A stretch of 64,000 nucleotides of DNA from CAVVDY01 sp963815775 (GCA_963815775.1 CAWFIB010000016.1:186001-250000); one strand, 5' to 3'. Positions 50,877 to 59,969 are shown, counted from the stretch's first letter. Program-made: numbers and translations. The notes: generated from the sequence alone by a model not told the origin.

Positions 50877-52391
50877 TCATGCCATGCGTTCCATCTCGAG
50901 TTCGGCCCGCAAGCTTTCGAGGTCGCGGAAAATCGTCGCCACCGCCATGGTTTTTCCCGCCTTCTGGTAGCGCACCGAACAGTCACGCTGCGCAATGTCA
51001 CCGTCGATCTCGATCGAGTCCCATTTTTCGGCGTGACCCACATAGTTGATGGGAACATCATAGTGTTGGCTCCAGAAAAATGGGACAAAGCCGAATCGCT
51101 CGCCCAGTCCTAACATGTTCTTTGCTGCGGTTTGCCCCTGGCGCTCGGCGACCACCCAGTGCTCGACGCGAATCCGTTCTCCTGAATAAGGGTCGGGCCA
51201 ACGCGCCGCATCACCTGCGGCAAACACCCCGGCAGCACTGGTTTCGAGATATTGGTTGACCAGAATTCCGCGATCCATTATCAGACCTGCCTGCTCCGCC
51301 AAGGCAATGGAGGGCCGCACTCCAACGCCCACCACCAGGAAGTCCGCCTCAACGACCGCTCCGCTGCTCAGCATCACTTGCTTGCCGTTAACGCGCTTCA
51401 CGGTCGCACCCAGATGGAATACGACGCCGTGGGAATCGTGCAGACTACGGATGAACCTTCCCAGTTCGGCGCCGAGAATTTTCTCCATCGGGACCTGTTC
51501 CGGAGCGACGACATGTACCTCGAGTCCACGAGTGCGCAACGAGGCGGCCACTTCCAGCCCAATAAAGCTGGCGCCGACGACAACTGCCCGCCTTCCCGGG
51601 CTCGCCTTCGCGATGATAGCTTTGCTATCCGCAAAGGAGCGTAGAAAGAAAAGCTGCGACGGTTCGGCGCCTTCAACCGGGATATTGACCGGATCGGCGC
51701 CTGTGGCAAGCAGCAGGGCGCCATACTTGTACTGGTTGCCCTTGTCGGTTCGAAGCGTCCTGGCTCTCGTGTCCAGCTCAGTGGCGCGGGTGTTGAGGAT
51801 TAGTTCGATCTCATGTTCCTTGTACCACTGGGGCGGACGAAGCGGGATCCAATCTTCTGGCGCTGTACCCGCAAGAAAATCCTTCGAGAGGTTTGGACGA
51901 TCGCTGGGCGGGGCGCTGTCGGCACTGATCATGGTCAGAGGCCCCGCATATCCTTTGCGCCGCAGCATGTCGGCCGCCGCCAAACCGGCAGCGCCTCCAC
52001 CGACAATCACAATCGAGGATGGATGGCTCTGACTGGAGGGACCGGCAGATGCAGGTGTGATCTTTTCTTTCACAAAGACCGTGTTGCCCTGTCGCTCCAC
52101 CTTCCAGCGCTGAATCGGGTCGAGCGCGGGGGCGCGCAGCGCTTCTCCAGTCCGCAAGCTGAAACAGGCATGATGCCACGGGCAGCGCACTTCGTCGCCG
52201 ACCAGCAGGCCCTCGGCGAGCGGACCGTGATAGTGCGTGCAGGAAGCGCCGACTGCGAAGAACTCCGTTCCGCTTCGCACCAGCAGAACCTCTTCACCTG
52301 CCACCGTGCCCTGCAGCTTTCCACCATCAGGAATCTTATCGAGGGAAATCCCTTTGTTGAAATCGGGCTTTTCTGAAGTCTCCATGCTCAT
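50877..52391 (-). CDS. Rieske-FAD-dependent NAD(P)H oxidoreductase (AIF-like)
   Basis: Protein of about 504 residues. An N-terminal Rieske [2Fe-2S] domain has ligands in CTHYHG and CPWHHACF. It is fused to a class of reductase with FAD motif IVGGGAAGLAAADMLRR, NAD motif VVVGASFIGLEVAASL and the second FAD motif AGDAARW, and an AIF-like C-terminal dimerisation domain. The layout equals AIFM3/Nfr-like and ferredoxin-reductase-like proteins that feed electrons to oxygenases or detoxify oxidants. The ATG at 52391 has GGGGTGA upstream. It is divergent from the purine permease gene. Confidence 0.88.
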   Translation of the reverse strand: MSMETSEKPDFNKGISLDKIPDGGKLQGTVAGEEVLLVRSGTEFFAVGASCTHYHGPLAEGLLVGDEVRCPWHHACFSLRTGEALRAPALDPIQRWKVERQGNTVFVKEKITPASAGPSSQSHPSSIVIVGGGAAGLAAADMLRRKGYAGPLTMISADSAPPSDRPNLSKDFLAGTAPEDWIPLRPPQWYKEHEIELILNTRATELDTRARTLRTDKGNQYKYGALLLATGADPVNIPVEGAEPSQLFFLRSFADSKAIIAKASPGRRAVVVGASFIGLEVAASLRTRGLEVHVVAPEQVPMEKILGAELGRFIRSLHDSHGVVFHLGATVKRVNGKQVMLSSGAVVEADFLVVGVGVRPSIALAEQAGLIMDRGILVNQYLETSAAGVFAAGDAARWPDPYSGERIRVEHWVVAERQGQTAAKNMLGLGERFGFVPFFWSQHYDVPINYVGHAEKWDSIEIDGDIAQRDCSVRYQKAGKTMAVATIFRDLESLRAELEMERMA

Positions 52392-52500
52392 GCTCACCCC
52401 GGTCGTCATTCTACTTCTGTTTCTGATTTGCGACGATGAGCTTGAAATATCCTTGCCGGGCAACTATCTTCCAAGGCGAATCCGAGTTACGGAGCGCGCC

Positions 52501-53811
52501 TTGCAGTGGCTGAAAGCGTTATTCCCGGCTGATGGCCACCCAATCTCCTTCAGCCGCGAGGCCCTCGCCGGTCTCACCACCTTCACCACCATGTCTTACA
52601 TTGTGGTAGTCAACCCCGCGATCCTGGCGGCGGCTGGGGTTCCGGAGGGCCCGTCCCTGGTGGCCACCGCACTGGTAGCGGCCGCGGGATGCTATCTGAT
52701 GGCGTTCTACGCCAATCGTCCCTTCGCCATCGCTCCTTACATGGGCGAAAACGCCTTCATCGCCTTCACCGTCTGCAAAGTGCTCGGATTTTCCTGGCAG
52801 ACTGCCCTGACCGCCGTATTCATCGCGGGCATCGCCTTCATCGTCATGACTGCGCTGCGCCTGCGGCAGTGGCTTCTGGAGGCGATCCCCACTTCGCTGC
52901 GCTACAGCTTTGCCGTGGGCCTTGGACTCTTTCTCAGCTTTGTCGGATTGAATGAAAGTGGCCTGGTGCGGCTTGGCGTTCCCGGTGCTCCGGTGCAAGC
53001 GGGCCACTTGACCTCACCCCCTGCTTTGGTGGCCATGTTTGGCTTCATCCTGATCGCGGTGCTGGTGATCCGCAAGGTTCCGGGAGCGATTCTGCTGGGC
53101 ATCGTGATCACCGCTCTGCTGGCTTTCGCAACCAGGACCGCACCGACTCCAGGACGGCTGGTGAGCATGCCTCCCAGCCTGGCGCCAATTTTCTGGAAGC
53201 TCGACTTTCACGGCGCCTTCACCTGGCGAGCGTTTCCGGTAGTGCTGACGATCTTCATCATGGCGTTCGTCGATACCATGGGCACCCTGATCGGGCTCTC
53301 CGCGCGCGCCGGCTTCCTCGACGAGAACGGCCACTTGCCGCAGATCGAAAGGCCGATGATGGTAGACGCCATCACCACGACCCTCGCGCCCGTGTTGGGC
53401 ACAAGCATCTCGGGCGCCTACATCGAGTCGGCTACGGGAATCGAGGCCGGAGGCCGCACCGGCTTAACCGCCTTGGTGACGGGAACATGTTTCCTGCTGG
53501 CGCTTTTCTTCAGCCCCTTCGTCACCGCAATTCCTCCGCAGGCCTATGGGCCGGCGCTCATCATCGTGGGGCTGTTCATGCTGGAGCCGATCACCCGCAT
53601 TAACTTTGGCGACTACTCGGAATCGATTCCTGCGTTCGGCGTCGTGGTGCTCATGGTGTTCAGCTTCAACATCGCCATCGGGATCTGCGCCGGATTTGTG
53701 CTCTACCCGATCTGCAAGCTGGTCGCAGGAAAGCCTCGACAGGTTAAGTCAGGGTTGTGGGTGCTTGCGGCGCTCTCCCTGATGTTCTTTGTCTTCTACC
53801 CCTATCACTGA
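52501..53811 (+). CDS. NCS2-family purine permease (AzgA-like)
   Basis: Protein of about 436 residues with 12-14 membrane helices. The family opening EALAGLTTFTTMSYIVVVNPAIL, the substrate-helix segment APYMGENAFIAFTV and FVDTMGTLIGLSARAGFLDENG identify the AzgA (adenine/guanine/hypoxanthine) branch. The TTG at 52501 is preferred: ACGGAG stands 6 nt upstream and the protein then starts like its relatives. The frame is open to 52237, but that overlaps the divergent oxidoreductase gene and reads unlike a protein. It ends 69 bp before the convergent kdpD C-terminal gene. Confidence 0.85.
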   Translation: MQWLKALFPADGHPISFSREALAGLTTFTTMSYIVVVNPAILAAAGVPEGPSLVATALVAAAGCYLMAFYANRPFAIAPYMGENAFIAFTVCKVLGFSWQTALTAVFIAGIAFIVMTALRLRQWLLEAIPTSLRYSFAVGLGLFLSFVGLNESGLVRLGVPGAPVQAGHLTSPPALVAMFGFILIAVLVIRKVPGAILLGIVITALLAFATRTAPTPGRLVSMPPSLAPIFWKLDFHGAFTWRAFPVVLTIFIMAFVDTMGTLIGLSARAGFLDENGHLPQIERPMMVDAITTTLAPVLGTSISGAYIESATGIEAGGRTGLTALVTGTCFLLALFFSPFVTAIPPQAYGPALIIVGLFMLEPITRINFGDYSESIPAFGVVVLMVFSFNIAIGICAGFVLYPICKLVAGKPRQVKSGLWVLAALSLMFFVFYPYH

Positions 53812-53880
53812 ACTCCCGTGGAAGCGCTGTTGGCTGCCGCACTACACAGGGGATATCTCGGCCAAAAGTGATGTAAGTTA

Positions 53881-55302
53881 TTATTCGGCCACCGGCAAGG
53901 AAAAAGAGAATACGGAGCCGCTGCCGGGCTGGCTGACCACCCCGACCTTCCCCCCGTGGGCATCCACCAGCACCTTTACAATTGCTAGACCCATGCCGGT
54001 GCCGGGAGCGGCGTATCTCTCCTTCTGGCCGCGATAGAACTTGTCGAAGATGAGCCCTTGCTCGAACGAATCGATGCCTGGTCCGCGGTCGGCAACGCTG
54101 GTGATTACAGCCCCGTTCTTCTCTTCGGCGGTAATTCGAATTGGGGTACCCGCTGGAGAGTACTTGGCTGCATTCTCTACCAGATGAGTGAGGATCTGAC
54201 GGATGCGATCATAATCTGCCAAGACCGCCGGGAGTTTCGCCGGAATCATGATTTCGATTGTGTGGTCCAGCAGCACGCCGCGTAAGTCATCCAGAACCGA
54301 TTCCGCGACCTCAGCCAGGGAGACCGGACCGCGCTCCAGATTGACTGCATGAGCATCCAGCCGGGCCATTTCCGCCGCCTCACCTACCAACCGGTTCAGC
54401 CGGTCGGCCTCCTCGTTGATCACCGTAAGCAGTTCCTGGCGGACGGCAGGGTCGTCGCTGTGGTGGGACAAGAGGGCTGTGACACTCGCCTTGATGCTGG
54501 TCAGCGGAGTGCGGAACTCGTGCGTAACGGAATCCAGCAGCGCCGATCGCAATCTCTCGCTCTCTCGGGCAGCCTGGGTGTTGGTCAATTCCTCCACTGC
54601 ACGCACGCGCTCGATGGCGGTACCGACCAGGCTGCCAATCGCATCTGCGGTTTCGCGCGGCAGCAAGCTGCCGCTCACCGCCATCGCTCCGATGGCCTTC
54701 ACGCCAATGCGCACCGGAAGGTAGCTGATATCGTCGCTCCAGCTCAATTCACCGCGCCCCAGCGTGGTATGCAGCATTCCGGCATCGAACTTCAGGTCCG
54801 GGCTGGAGCGATAGATGGTAGGTTTCGCAGTCGTCACCAGCGCAGCGCCCCTGGCTCCAAAGGAATCCGTTACGAACCTGGGAATCGCGTTCATGAGCTG
54901 GCCAATATTTTCCACCGTCATCAATTGCTGGCTGAGGGCATACAGCCGTTCAACGTTGCGGCGTTGTTCCCTTGCGTGTTGCGCCTCACGTCGCACGCGC
55001 TCTGACAGATTGCTGGCCAACAGTGCCGTGACCAGAAACGCGAAGAGCGCAATCCAGTTTTGCGGATCGGCGATGGTGAAGGTCTTGACCGGGGGCAGGA
55101 AGTAAAAGTTGAAGGCCGCAGTAGCCAGTATGGAGTGCGCCACGGCGACATACAGCCCCCAAAATGAGGACGTAAGCAGTACCGAAACCAGGAACGTCAT
55201 CGCCACCGTGGTCGGATTGACGGGGAGATGTGCATAGACCAACGTTATAGCCGCGACAATTGCCGCGACCGCGATGTAACGGCCGGCGTAGGTAGCAGTC
55301 AT
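53881..55302 (-). CDS. kdpD: KdpD C-terminal half: DUF4118-GAF-histidine kinase
   Basis: Protein of 473 residues from the ATG at 55302. Four closely spaced membrane helices (DUF4118, residues ~5-105; FYFLPPVKTFTIADPQNWIAL is typical of KdpD), a GAF-like domain, then HisKA with SVTHEFRTPLTSIKAS and an HATPase domain (LVENAAKYSPAG, DRGPGI, GTGMGLAIVKV). It is equivalent to the second half of E. coli KdpD, the potassium/turgor sensor. The N-terminal half is encoded separately on the other strand, 46 bp away. It lies at the edge of the kdp locus and should phosphorylate KdpE. Confidence 0.9.
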   Translation of the reverse strand: MTATYAGRYIAVAAIVAAITLVYAHLPVNPTTVAMTFLVSVLLTSSFWGLYVAVAHSILATAAFNFYFLPPVKTFTIADPQNWIALFAFLVTALLASNLSERVRREAQHAREQRRNVERLYALSQQLMTVENIGQLMNAIPRFVTDSFGARGAALVTTAKPTIYRSSPDLKFDAGMLHTTLGRGELSWSDDISYLPVRIGVKAIGAMAVSGSLLPRETADAIGSLVGTAIERVRAVEELTNTQAARESERLRSALLDSVTHEFRTPLTSIKASVTALLSHHSDDPAVRQELLTVINEEADRLNRLVGEAAEMARLDAHAVNLERGPVSLAEVAESVLDDLRGVLLDHTIEIMIPAKLPAVLADYDRIRQILTHLVENAAKYSPAGTPIRITAEEKNGAVITSVADRGPGIDSFEQGLIFDKFYRGQKERYAAPGTGMGLAIVKVLVDAHGGKVGVVSQPGSGSVFSFSLPVAE

Positions 55303-55348
55303 CCGTTGCACGCTTGAATTGTAAGCCCCGCGCCGGCCGGCATATAGA

Positions 55349-56479
55349 ATGGCGGCGATGACCAAGACTCCCGAACAGTGGCTGGAGGAAGCCGGACCAA
55401 GCAAGACCAGGGGCGTCTTCAAGCTGTTTCTCGGGTATGCGCCCGGCGTCGGCAAAACCTACTCCATGCTCAGCGAAGCCATTCGCCGTGTCAGCCGCGG
55501 CGAAGACGTGGTGATCGGCGTTATCGAAACGCACGGCCGCAAAGCCACCCAGGAGCTGGCCGCGAAACTGGAGACCGTCCCCCGCCGCGACATTGAATAC
55601 AAGGGCACGGTGTTTCAGGAGATGGACGTGGATGCCATCCTGGCGCGCCGTCCCGCTGTGGTTCTGGTCGACGAATTAGCGCACACCAACATTGAGGGCA
55701 GCAAACACCGCAAGCGCTACGAAGATGTCGTGGAGTTGCTCGACCATAACATTGACGTGCTCTCCACCATGAACGTCCAGCACCTGGAGAGCCTGGGCCC
55801 CAACGTTCTCCAGATCACCGGCGTGCAGGTGCGCGAAACCGTGCCCGACTGGGTGATGCAGCGCGTGGACGAGATCGTGCTCGCCGACGTGACGCCCGAG
55901 GCGCTGCGCACGCGCATGAAGCGCGGCGACATCTATCCCACGGACCGCGCCGAGCGGGCCCTGGGGCACTTTTTCCGGCCGGGCAATCTCATCGCCTTGC
56001 GGGAACTGGCGTTGCGCCAGATCACCCAGGTGGTGGACCGCAGCCTCGACGCATTCCTTGAGAAGGAGCACATTGAGCGCGCCCCCGCCGTACGCGAGAG
56101 AATCACCGTCTGCATCAGCTCCAATCCCGCCGCGCAGTACTTAATCGCGCGCGGATCACGCATGGCTCAAGCCATCGGCGGCGAGTTATTTGTCGTCTAC
56201 ATCGACGCGGGAAAAGACACGCGGCCCGAAAATCAGAAAACATTGGCCGACAACATCCAGTTTGCCCAGCATCTGGGCGGCAAGGTCGTGCGCCTGAAGG
56301 GAAAAGACATCGCGACGGAAGTGGCGAAGTTCGTCCGCGATCATCACATTACGCAGGTCATCTTCGGCCGCTCCGCGCGCACCGGGGTTCAGCGCTATCT
56401 TTACCTCTCCGCCATCCATCGCTTCCTTCGCGATGCGCCACCTGTCGATGTCCATATAGTCACCCAGGAGATGCGATGA
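55349..56479 (+). CDS. KdpD N-terminal half: KdpD domain plus universal-stress domain
   Basis: Protein of 376 residues without kinase or membrane segments. The KdpD domain has Walker A (GYAPGVGKTYS, residues 29-39) and Walker B (VVLVDELAHTN, residues 104-114). A Usp-like domain follows from about residue 245 (ITVCISSNPAAQYLIARG to VDVHIVTQEM). In E. coli these regions are fused to the kinase; here they form a stand-alone protein that could bind c-di-AMP, ATP or the kinase half. It overlaps kdpE by 4 bp, so the soluble sensor and the regulator are made together. The membrane kinase is divergent. Confidence 0.9.
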   Translation: MAAMTKTPEQWLEEAGPSKTRGVFKLFLGYAPGVGKTYSMLSEAIRRVSRGEDVVIGVIETHGRKATQELAAKLETVPRRDIEYKGTVFQEMDVDAILARRPAVVLVDELAHTNIEGSKHRKRYEDVVELLDHNIDVLSTMNVQHLESLGPNVLQITGVQVRETVPDWVMQRVDEIVLADVTPEALRTRMKRGDIYPTDRAERALGHFFRPGNLIALRELALRQITQVVDRSLDAFLEKEHIERAPAVRERITVCISSNPAAQYLIARGSRMAQAIGGELFVVYIDAGKDTRPENQKTLADNIQFAQHLGGKVVRLKGKDIATEVAKFVRDHHITQVIFGRSARTGVQRYLYLSAIHRFLRDAPPVDVHIVTQEMR

Positions 56480-57177
56480 GCAATCCGCGCATCCTTGTGG
56501 TTGATGACGAACCGCAGATCACCCGCGTCCTGCGCACGACCCTTTCAACCCAGCGTTACGACGTTCGCGTGGCCAACGACGGCGAAACGGCCCTGGAGAT
56601 CATGAAGGACTGGTCGCCCGACCTGGTGATCACCGATGTATCCATGCCCAATATGGATGGCCTCGCGCTGTGCCGCGAATTACGGATGCGCAGCGATGTC
56701 CCGATCATCGTCCTGTCGGTGAAAGAGGATGAACGCACCAAGGTGAAAGCGCTCGACCTCGGCGCCGACGACTATGTCACCAAGCCCTTCAGCCTCAATG
56801 AACTGCTCGCCCGCGTCCGGGCACACCTGCGGCGCGCGCCCGCGCCTGAGCCGGTGTCGCTGATTGAGCTCGGCGATTTCTCCATCGACCTCGACGCCCA
56901 CGTGGTGAAGGTCTGTGACACCGAAGTCAAACTTACGCCCAAGGAATTTGAGCTCCTCCTGTACCTGGCGCGCAAAGCGGGGAAAGTCGTTCCCCATCGC
57001 GAAATCCTTTCTGCCCTGTGGGGGGCCGACCATGCGGACCAGTCCGAATACTTGCGCGTATTCGTTGGGCAGTTGCGCAAAAAGATCGAAAGTGCAGGCG
57101 GACCAAAGCGTTACATCGTTACCGAGCGCTGGATCGGATACCGCTTTCTTCCCGAAGGAGAACCGTTCGAGAAGTAA
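56476..57177 (+). CDS. kdpE: KdpE response regulator
   Basis: Protein of 233 residues. The receiver domain has the acidic pair at residues 10-11, phosphoacceptor D54 (VITDVSMPNMDG), a Ser in the Thr position (VLSVKEDE) and the Lys in YVTKPFSL. The C-terminal OmpR/PhoB winged helix (LTPKEFELLLYLARKAGKVV) is intact. KdpE activates kdpFABC when potassium is low. The gene overlaps the KdpD N-terminal gene by 4 bp. A gap of about 1 kb with small ORFs separates it from kdpA. Confidence 0.93.
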   Translation: MSNPRILVVDDEPQITRVLRTTLSTQRYDVRVANDGETALEIMKDWSPDLVITDVSMPNMDGLALCRELRMRSDVPIIVLSVKEDERTKVKALDLGADDYVTKPFSLNELLARVRAHLRRAPAPEPVSLIELGDFSIDLDAHVVKVCDTEVKLTPKEFELLLYLARKAGKVVPHREILSALWGADHADQSEYLRVFVGQLRKKIESAGGPKRYIVTERWIGYRFLPEGEPFEK

Positions 57178-57615
57178 GCTTTCTCGTTTTATATTCTCTT
57201 TACATTGGCTTTAGACCGGCCTTACATCCCCCCAACTCAAATAGACCATGCAGAACAAACGTGGCGACCCGACGCCGAAGTTGATCTTCAGGTTGCGGGG
57301 GCGTCCTGGGAGCGGTCATGCCGGTACTGATTTTCGTGATGTTGGCGTCTCTGGGGGCATTTTTCATGGTGATGTTCCTCACTGCCCTATCGCAGGGCGG
57401 ATCTGACCCGAATCAACGAGGAAACACCTACTGCACCAGGAGGCCAGGCGATGCCCGCGACCTGCTGTATCCTCTGTCGGGCGTAGCGGACCGACGCGGT
57501 CCCCCGGTTTCCACGAAAGCATTCACCATGCGGTTGATTACTCCCAGTATTTCGGCCCGGCGCCGTAGCGCGGCCGAAAGACGAGAGCGCGTAAGAGCAG
57601 GATCAAGATAAGGCT
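57178..57615 (+). other. Leader region between kdpE and the small kdp ORFs
   Basis: This 438-bp stretch has no conserved gene that I recognise. A 97-codon frame at 57318-57611 starts with a hydrophobic segment (MPVLIFVMLASLGAFFMVMF) but soon becomes Arg/Pro-rich and protein-unlike; it is possible but weak. A short ORF with a perfect ribosome-binding site lies inside (57451). The kdpFABC promoter is probably here: TTTTATATTCTCTTTACATT at 57185-57204 is AT-rich. No riboswitch family could be identified by eye. Confidence 0.4.
57451..57486 (+). CDS. Possible 11-codon cysteine-rich leader peptide
   Basis: AGGAGG stands 7 nt before an ATG that encodes MPATCCILCRA and a stop. Three Cys in 11 residues and the best ribosome-binding site of the region suggest a translated leader upstream of the kdp genes. 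It is too short to judge by sequence alone and lies within a longer doubtful frame. Confidence 0.3.
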   Translation: MPATCCILCRA

Positions 57616-57870
57616 ATGTCAGTCAATTTGGTACGAGTTGAAGGTTTTGCAGAGTTGTTTCACCACTATTACACGGCGCTGGCTCCGGACTTTGAATCCG
57701 ATGAGGCACGCGAGGCGGAGTGGAGAGATCTTACCGTCAACGAACGCAAGCGGTTCATTGCCGCTACTCGTCTTGCACTGATAGAGGCCGGTTCAGGACC
57801 ATCCGCCGGCGCCTCCTCGGCCACGGAAGCGCAACACTGGGGGACTGAGGGACGAGAATGTGGTTGCTGA
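57616..57870 (+). CDS. Small soluble protein of unknown function upstream of kdpF
   Basis: Protein of 84 residues. The first 60 residues look like a helical soluble domain (VRVEGFAELFHHYYTALAP, WRDLTVNERKRFIAATRLALIEAG), and the tail is low in complexity. AAGG lies close to the ATG. It precedes a series of tiny membrane ORFs and kdpF on the same strand, so it may belong to the kdp operon. No family recognised. Confidence 0.5.
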   Translation: MSVNLVRVEGFAELFHHYYTALAPDFESDEAREAEWRDLTVNERKRFIAATRLALIEAGSGPSAGASSATEAQHWGTEGRECGC

Positions 57871-57965
57871 TGCCCTTGTCGGTTGCTGCCGGCATGGTCA
57901 GAACGATTCCCGCCTTTATCGGCCAAATCTTGTGTCGAGTGCGACGGGGTTACCTGTCCGTTTGA
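57858..57965 (+). CDS. Possible 35-codon small ORF
   Basis: ATG at 57858, MWLLMPLSVAAGMVRTIPAF onward, stop at 57963-57965. It overlaps the previous ORF by 13 bp and has GACGAGA just upstream. The hydrophobic start is compatible with a small membrane peptide. Weak evidence; listed because it fits the chain of overlapping small ORFs. Confidence 0.25.
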   Translation: MWLLMPLSVAAGMVRTIPAFIGQILCRVRRGYLSV

Positions 57966-57975
57966 GGAACTGGTT

Positions 57976-58062
57976 ATGCAAGACATTGTATTTACCGCCA
58001 TCACGATAGCCTTTTTTGCATTGTCGCTGGGCTACGTATATTTTTGCGACCGCCTTCATTGA
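57976..58062 (+). CDS. Tiny membrane protein upstream of kdpF
   Basis: Protein of 28 residues: MQDIVFTAITIAFFALSLGY followed by VYFCDRLH. It is one membrane helix ending in a short charged tail. GAGGA lies 7 nt before the ATG, and kdpF follows 9 bp later. Small proteins with the pattern (D)IVF-x-A-L/I-T-x-A-F-F-A-L-S-x-x-Y-V-x-x-C-D-R-L often occur just before kdpF or kdpA in soil bacteria; function unknown, presumably linked to the Kdp complex. Confidence 0.65.
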   Translation: MQDIVFTAITIAFFALSLGYVYFCDRLH

Positions 58063-58071
58063 GAGGTCACT

Positions 58072-58161
58072 ATGCACACCGAATCGATTGTCATCCTGGC
58101 AATCTGCGCGTTGACCATGATTTATCTCTTCTACGCGCTGTTACAACCGGAGAAATTCTGA
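58072..58161 (+). CDS. kdpF: KdpF, small subunit of the potassium-transporting ATPase
   Basis: Protein of 29 residues, MHTESIVILAICALTMIYLF then YALLQPEKF. The C-terminal A-L-L-x-P-E-K-F is the signature of KdpF, and the single helix fits. GAGAGG precedes the ATG. The stop is 1 bp before the kdpA start. KdpF stabilises the KdpABC complex. Confidence 0.9.
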   Translation: MHTESIVILAICALTMIYLFYALLQPEKF

Positions 58162-58162
58162 A

Positions 58163-59959
58163 ATGAGCGCCAACGGCTGGCTTCAAATCGCGATCTTCCT
58201 CGGGTTGGTCCTCCTGGTCACGAAGCCTCTGGGCGTGTTCATGACCCGGGTCTTCAACCGCGAGCGGACCTTCATGGACCCGGTGCTGCGTCCGGTCGAG
58301 CGATTGATTTATCGCCTCACCGGCGTCGACGAGAACCACGAGATGCGCTGGACCGAATACGCAGTGACCATGCTGCTGTTCAGCGTCGTTTCAATGCTGC
58401 TGCTATATGCGATGGAACGGCTGCAGGCCTATCTGCCGTTCAATCCGCAGAAGTTTGCGGCCGTGCCGCAGGCGCTGGCGTTCAATACTGCAGCTTCCTT
58501 CACCACCAACACCAACTGGCAGAACTACGCCGGCGAGAGCACTATGAGTTATCTCACCCAGATGGCTGGGCTCGCCTATCACAACTTTGTCTCTTCAGCC
58601 GTTGGGATCGCGCTGGCAATTGCCTTCATCCGCGGCATTGCTCGCCGTCAGATGAAGACCATCGGCAACTTCTGGGTTGATATGGTCCGCAGCTGCCTGT
58701 GGGTGTTGCTGCCGTTCTGCGTAATCGGCGCGCTGGTACTGGTCTCACAAGGCGTGGTACAGAATCTGCGCCCCTACGATACGGTCAAGCTGGTCCAGCC
58801 CATGCAAGTTCCGCACCTCGGAGCCGATGGAAAACCGGCGGTGGATGCCGGCGGCAAGCCGGTGATGGACACGGTAACGACGCAGACCGTCGCACAAGGG
58901 CCGGTGGCTTCACAGGAGTTCATCAAGGAATTCGGCACCAACGGGGGCGGCTTCTTCAACGCCAACAGCTCTCATCCTTTTGAGAACCCCACCCCGTTGA
59001 CCAACTTGATCGAGTTAGTTGCGATCTTCGCCATTGGCTCCGGGCTGACTTACACGTTGGGACGCATGACCGGCTCCCAGGCGCACGGATGGGCGGTGTG
59101 GGCGGCCATGGCGATCTTGTTTGTGGCCGGCGTCAGCGTCGCCTACTGGGCTGAAGCGCAAGGCAATCCGCTGTTACATGGCGTGAACCAGCAGGCGACC
59201 GCAATGCAGTCCGGCGGAAACATGGAAGGCAAGGACATCCGTTTTGGCATCACCAACACCGCACTGTGGGCCACCGTTACCACCGATGCCAGTTGTGGTG
59301 CAATCAACGGCTGGCATGACTCCTTCACCCCCCTCGGCGGCATGGTGCCGCTGGTCAACATAATGTTGAGCGAGGTGATCTTCGGCGGCGTGGGAGCCGG
59401 CATGTACGGCATGCTGATTTACATCGTACTCGCGGTCTTCATCGCCGGCCTGATGGTGGGCCGAACACCGGAATATCTGGGCAAGAAAATCGAGGCCTAT
59501 GACGTGAAGATGGCGATGCTGGTGGTGCTGGTTTTCCCGCTGGTGATCTTGATCTTCGCTGCTATCTCCTCCGTCCATGGGTTCGGGACTTCCAGCATCC
59601 TCAACCCTGGGCCGCATGGGCTGACCGAGATCATGTACTCGTTCACCTCGCAAGCCGGCAACAACGGATCGGCGTTTGCGGGCTTAACCACGAACACCCC
59701 CTGGTACAACGTTGCCGGCGGCGTCACCATGCTGGTCGGCCGCTTCCTGATGATCATCCCCATGCTGGCGATTGCCGGGAACCTGGCGCAGAAGAAGTAT
59801 GTGCCGCCGTCGCTGGGGACATTCCCGGTCACAACTCCGCTGTTCACCGTACTTCTGATCGGCGTGATTCTGATCGTAGGAGCGCTCACCTTCTTCCCGG
59901 CCTTGAGCCTGGGACCGATCCTTGAGCACCTGCTGATGCAGGCGGGCAAGACTTTTTAG
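58163..59959 (+). CDS. kdpA: Potassium-transporting ATPase, channel subunit KdpA
   Basis: Protein of 598 residues with ten or more membrane helices. The four selectivity-filter-like loops of the KdpA/Trk superfamily are visible (for example AASFTTNTNWQNY, FGTNGGGFFNANSSHPFENP, TDASCGAINGWHD and SQAGNNGSAFAGL). It is slightly longer than E. coli KdpA (557) because of a loop insertion (VQPMQVPHLGADGKPAVDAG region, ~residues 211-240). It binds and passes K+ at low concentration, driven by KdpB. The start is 1 bp after kdpF. Confidence 0.96.
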   Translation: MSANGWLQIAIFLGLVLLVTKPLGVFMTRVFNRERTFMDPVLRPVERLIYRLTGVDENHEMRWTEYAVTMLLFSVVSMLLLYAMERLQAYLPFNPQKFAAVPQALAFNTAASFTTNTNWQNYAGESTMSYLTQMAGLAYHNFVSSAVGIALAIAFIRGIARRQMKTIGNFWVDMVRSCLWVLLPFCVIGALVLVSQGVVQNLRPYDTVKLVQPMQVPHLGADGKPAVDAGGKPVMDTVTTQTVAQGPVASQEFIKEFGTNGGGFFNANSSHPFENPTPLTNLIELVAIFAIGSGLTYTLGRMTGSQAHGWAVWAAMAILFVAGVSVAYWAEAQGNPLLHGVNQQATAMQSGGNMEGKDIRFGITNTALWATVTTDASCGAINGWHDSFTPLGGMVPLVNIMLSEVIFGGVGAGMYGMLIYIVLAVFIAGLMVGRTPEYLGKKIEAYDVKMAMLVVLVFPLVILIFAAISSVHGFGTSSILNPGPHGLTEIMYSFTSQAGNNGSAFAGLTTNTPWYNVAGGVTMLVGRFLMIIPMLAIAGNLAQKKYVPPSLGTFPVTTPLFTVLLIGVILIVGALTFFPALSLGPILEHLLMQAGKTF

Positions 59960-59969
59960 GGGAATTCGA

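Noticed and set aside
52237..52500. N-terminal extension of the purine permease
   Set aside because: It overlaps the divergent Rieske-FAD gene, and relatives begin near the TTG at 52501, which has a ribosome-binding site.
57318..57611. 97-codon membrane protein gene in the kdp leader
   Set aside because: Only the first 25 residues look like protein; the rest is Arg/Pro-rich and overlaps a short ORF with a better ribosome-binding site. Kept only as a note.
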